This document shows positions 20,570 through 20,704 of a DNA stretch of 20,704 nucleotides, piece after piece. This DNA comes from Magicicada cassinii. Lineage: Eukaryota; Arthropoda; Insecta; Hemiptera; Cicadidae. How positions within the stretch are numbered: position 1 is the stretch's first letter; the number at the start of each line of letters is the position of its first letter. A program made the translations under genes and the position numbers. A model generated the notes under the pieces. The model did no database searches and was not told the origin of the DNA. It was given only the letters and a program-made list of their open reading frames with translations. The stretch is from NCBI GenBank assembly GCA_028571305.1, contig JAOXNS010410934.1:1-20704 (forward strand), written 5' to 3'.

Positions 20570-20704
20570 AATCTCTTGTAAATTTTTTATTTTTTTTTTA
20601 ATAATTAATTATTTTGCCTTTATTGGGTTAATTTATATTTTAAATTTTATTTTATTTTTTTTATTTTTTGGTTATTTAATTTTAATTAGGGTTCGGGTTA
20701 AAAA
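20570..20704. repeat. T-rich low-complexity end
   Basis: From about 20570 to the window end the plus strand is almost only T and A in long T runs, then changes to TTAGGGTTCGGGTT before a final A run. The change from the preceding sequence is sharp. It may be simple repeat or sequence at the end of an assembled piece. Confidence 0.7.

Noticed and set aside
20689-20702. TTAGGGTTCGGGTT as telomere-like sequence
   Set aside because: Only one degenerate unit pair, no tandem TTAGG array, and it lies in low-complexity T-rich DNA.

Overview
The window looks like nuclear DNA of an arthropod, most likely an insect. It is AT-rich and gene-poor, most open frames are short and chance-like, and the only clearly recognisable protein homology is to transposable elements of types common in insects. 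The palindrome TAGGCCTA is scattered through it eight times. There are no operons, Shine-Dalgarno starts, rRNA, tRNA or CRISPR arrays. I cannot name the species.

Layout. The left edge (2-142) holds the end of a DDE_3-type transposase reading frame (LDETWVNAGH), cut by the window start and possibly ending at a splice donor. From about 160 to 11.8 kb I find no recognisable gene, only small repeats, hairpins, microsatellites, a possible TATA-bearing promoter near 2.4 kb and one weak 72-codon ORF at 7045-7263. At 11.79-12.0 kb lies a decayed LINE fragment (tail of a Jockey/R1/I-like ORF2, RLRTGHTPLT). At 14.27-14.84 kb lies a second LINE fragment from a different clade (C-terminal reverse transcriptase region, FKYLGCSISF ... 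KIQAAEMKFLRSV ... GRPRRRR), split over three frames. Between them, 13.55-13.76 kb is a CpG-rich, promoter-like patch.

The right-hand part has the most interesting unexplained material. An 84-codon ORF (17512-17766) has an upstream in-frame stop, an initiator-like TCAGTT, adjacent consensus-like TCACATGA and TTTGGCGC sites, and AATAAA just after its stop. Together these look like a small single-exon gene of unknown family. Farther right, six RCGTG motifs (one the palindrome CACGTG) lie within 135 bp and lead to a strong TATA box, followed by a perfect 28-bp self-complementary tandem repeat (18925-18980). The final ~135 bp is T-rich low-complexity sequence.

No set of genes here can be seen working together. 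The window is best read as intergenic or large-intron DNA of a repeat-bearing arthropod genome with transposon debris, one candidate orphan gene and one or two candidate regulatory regions.
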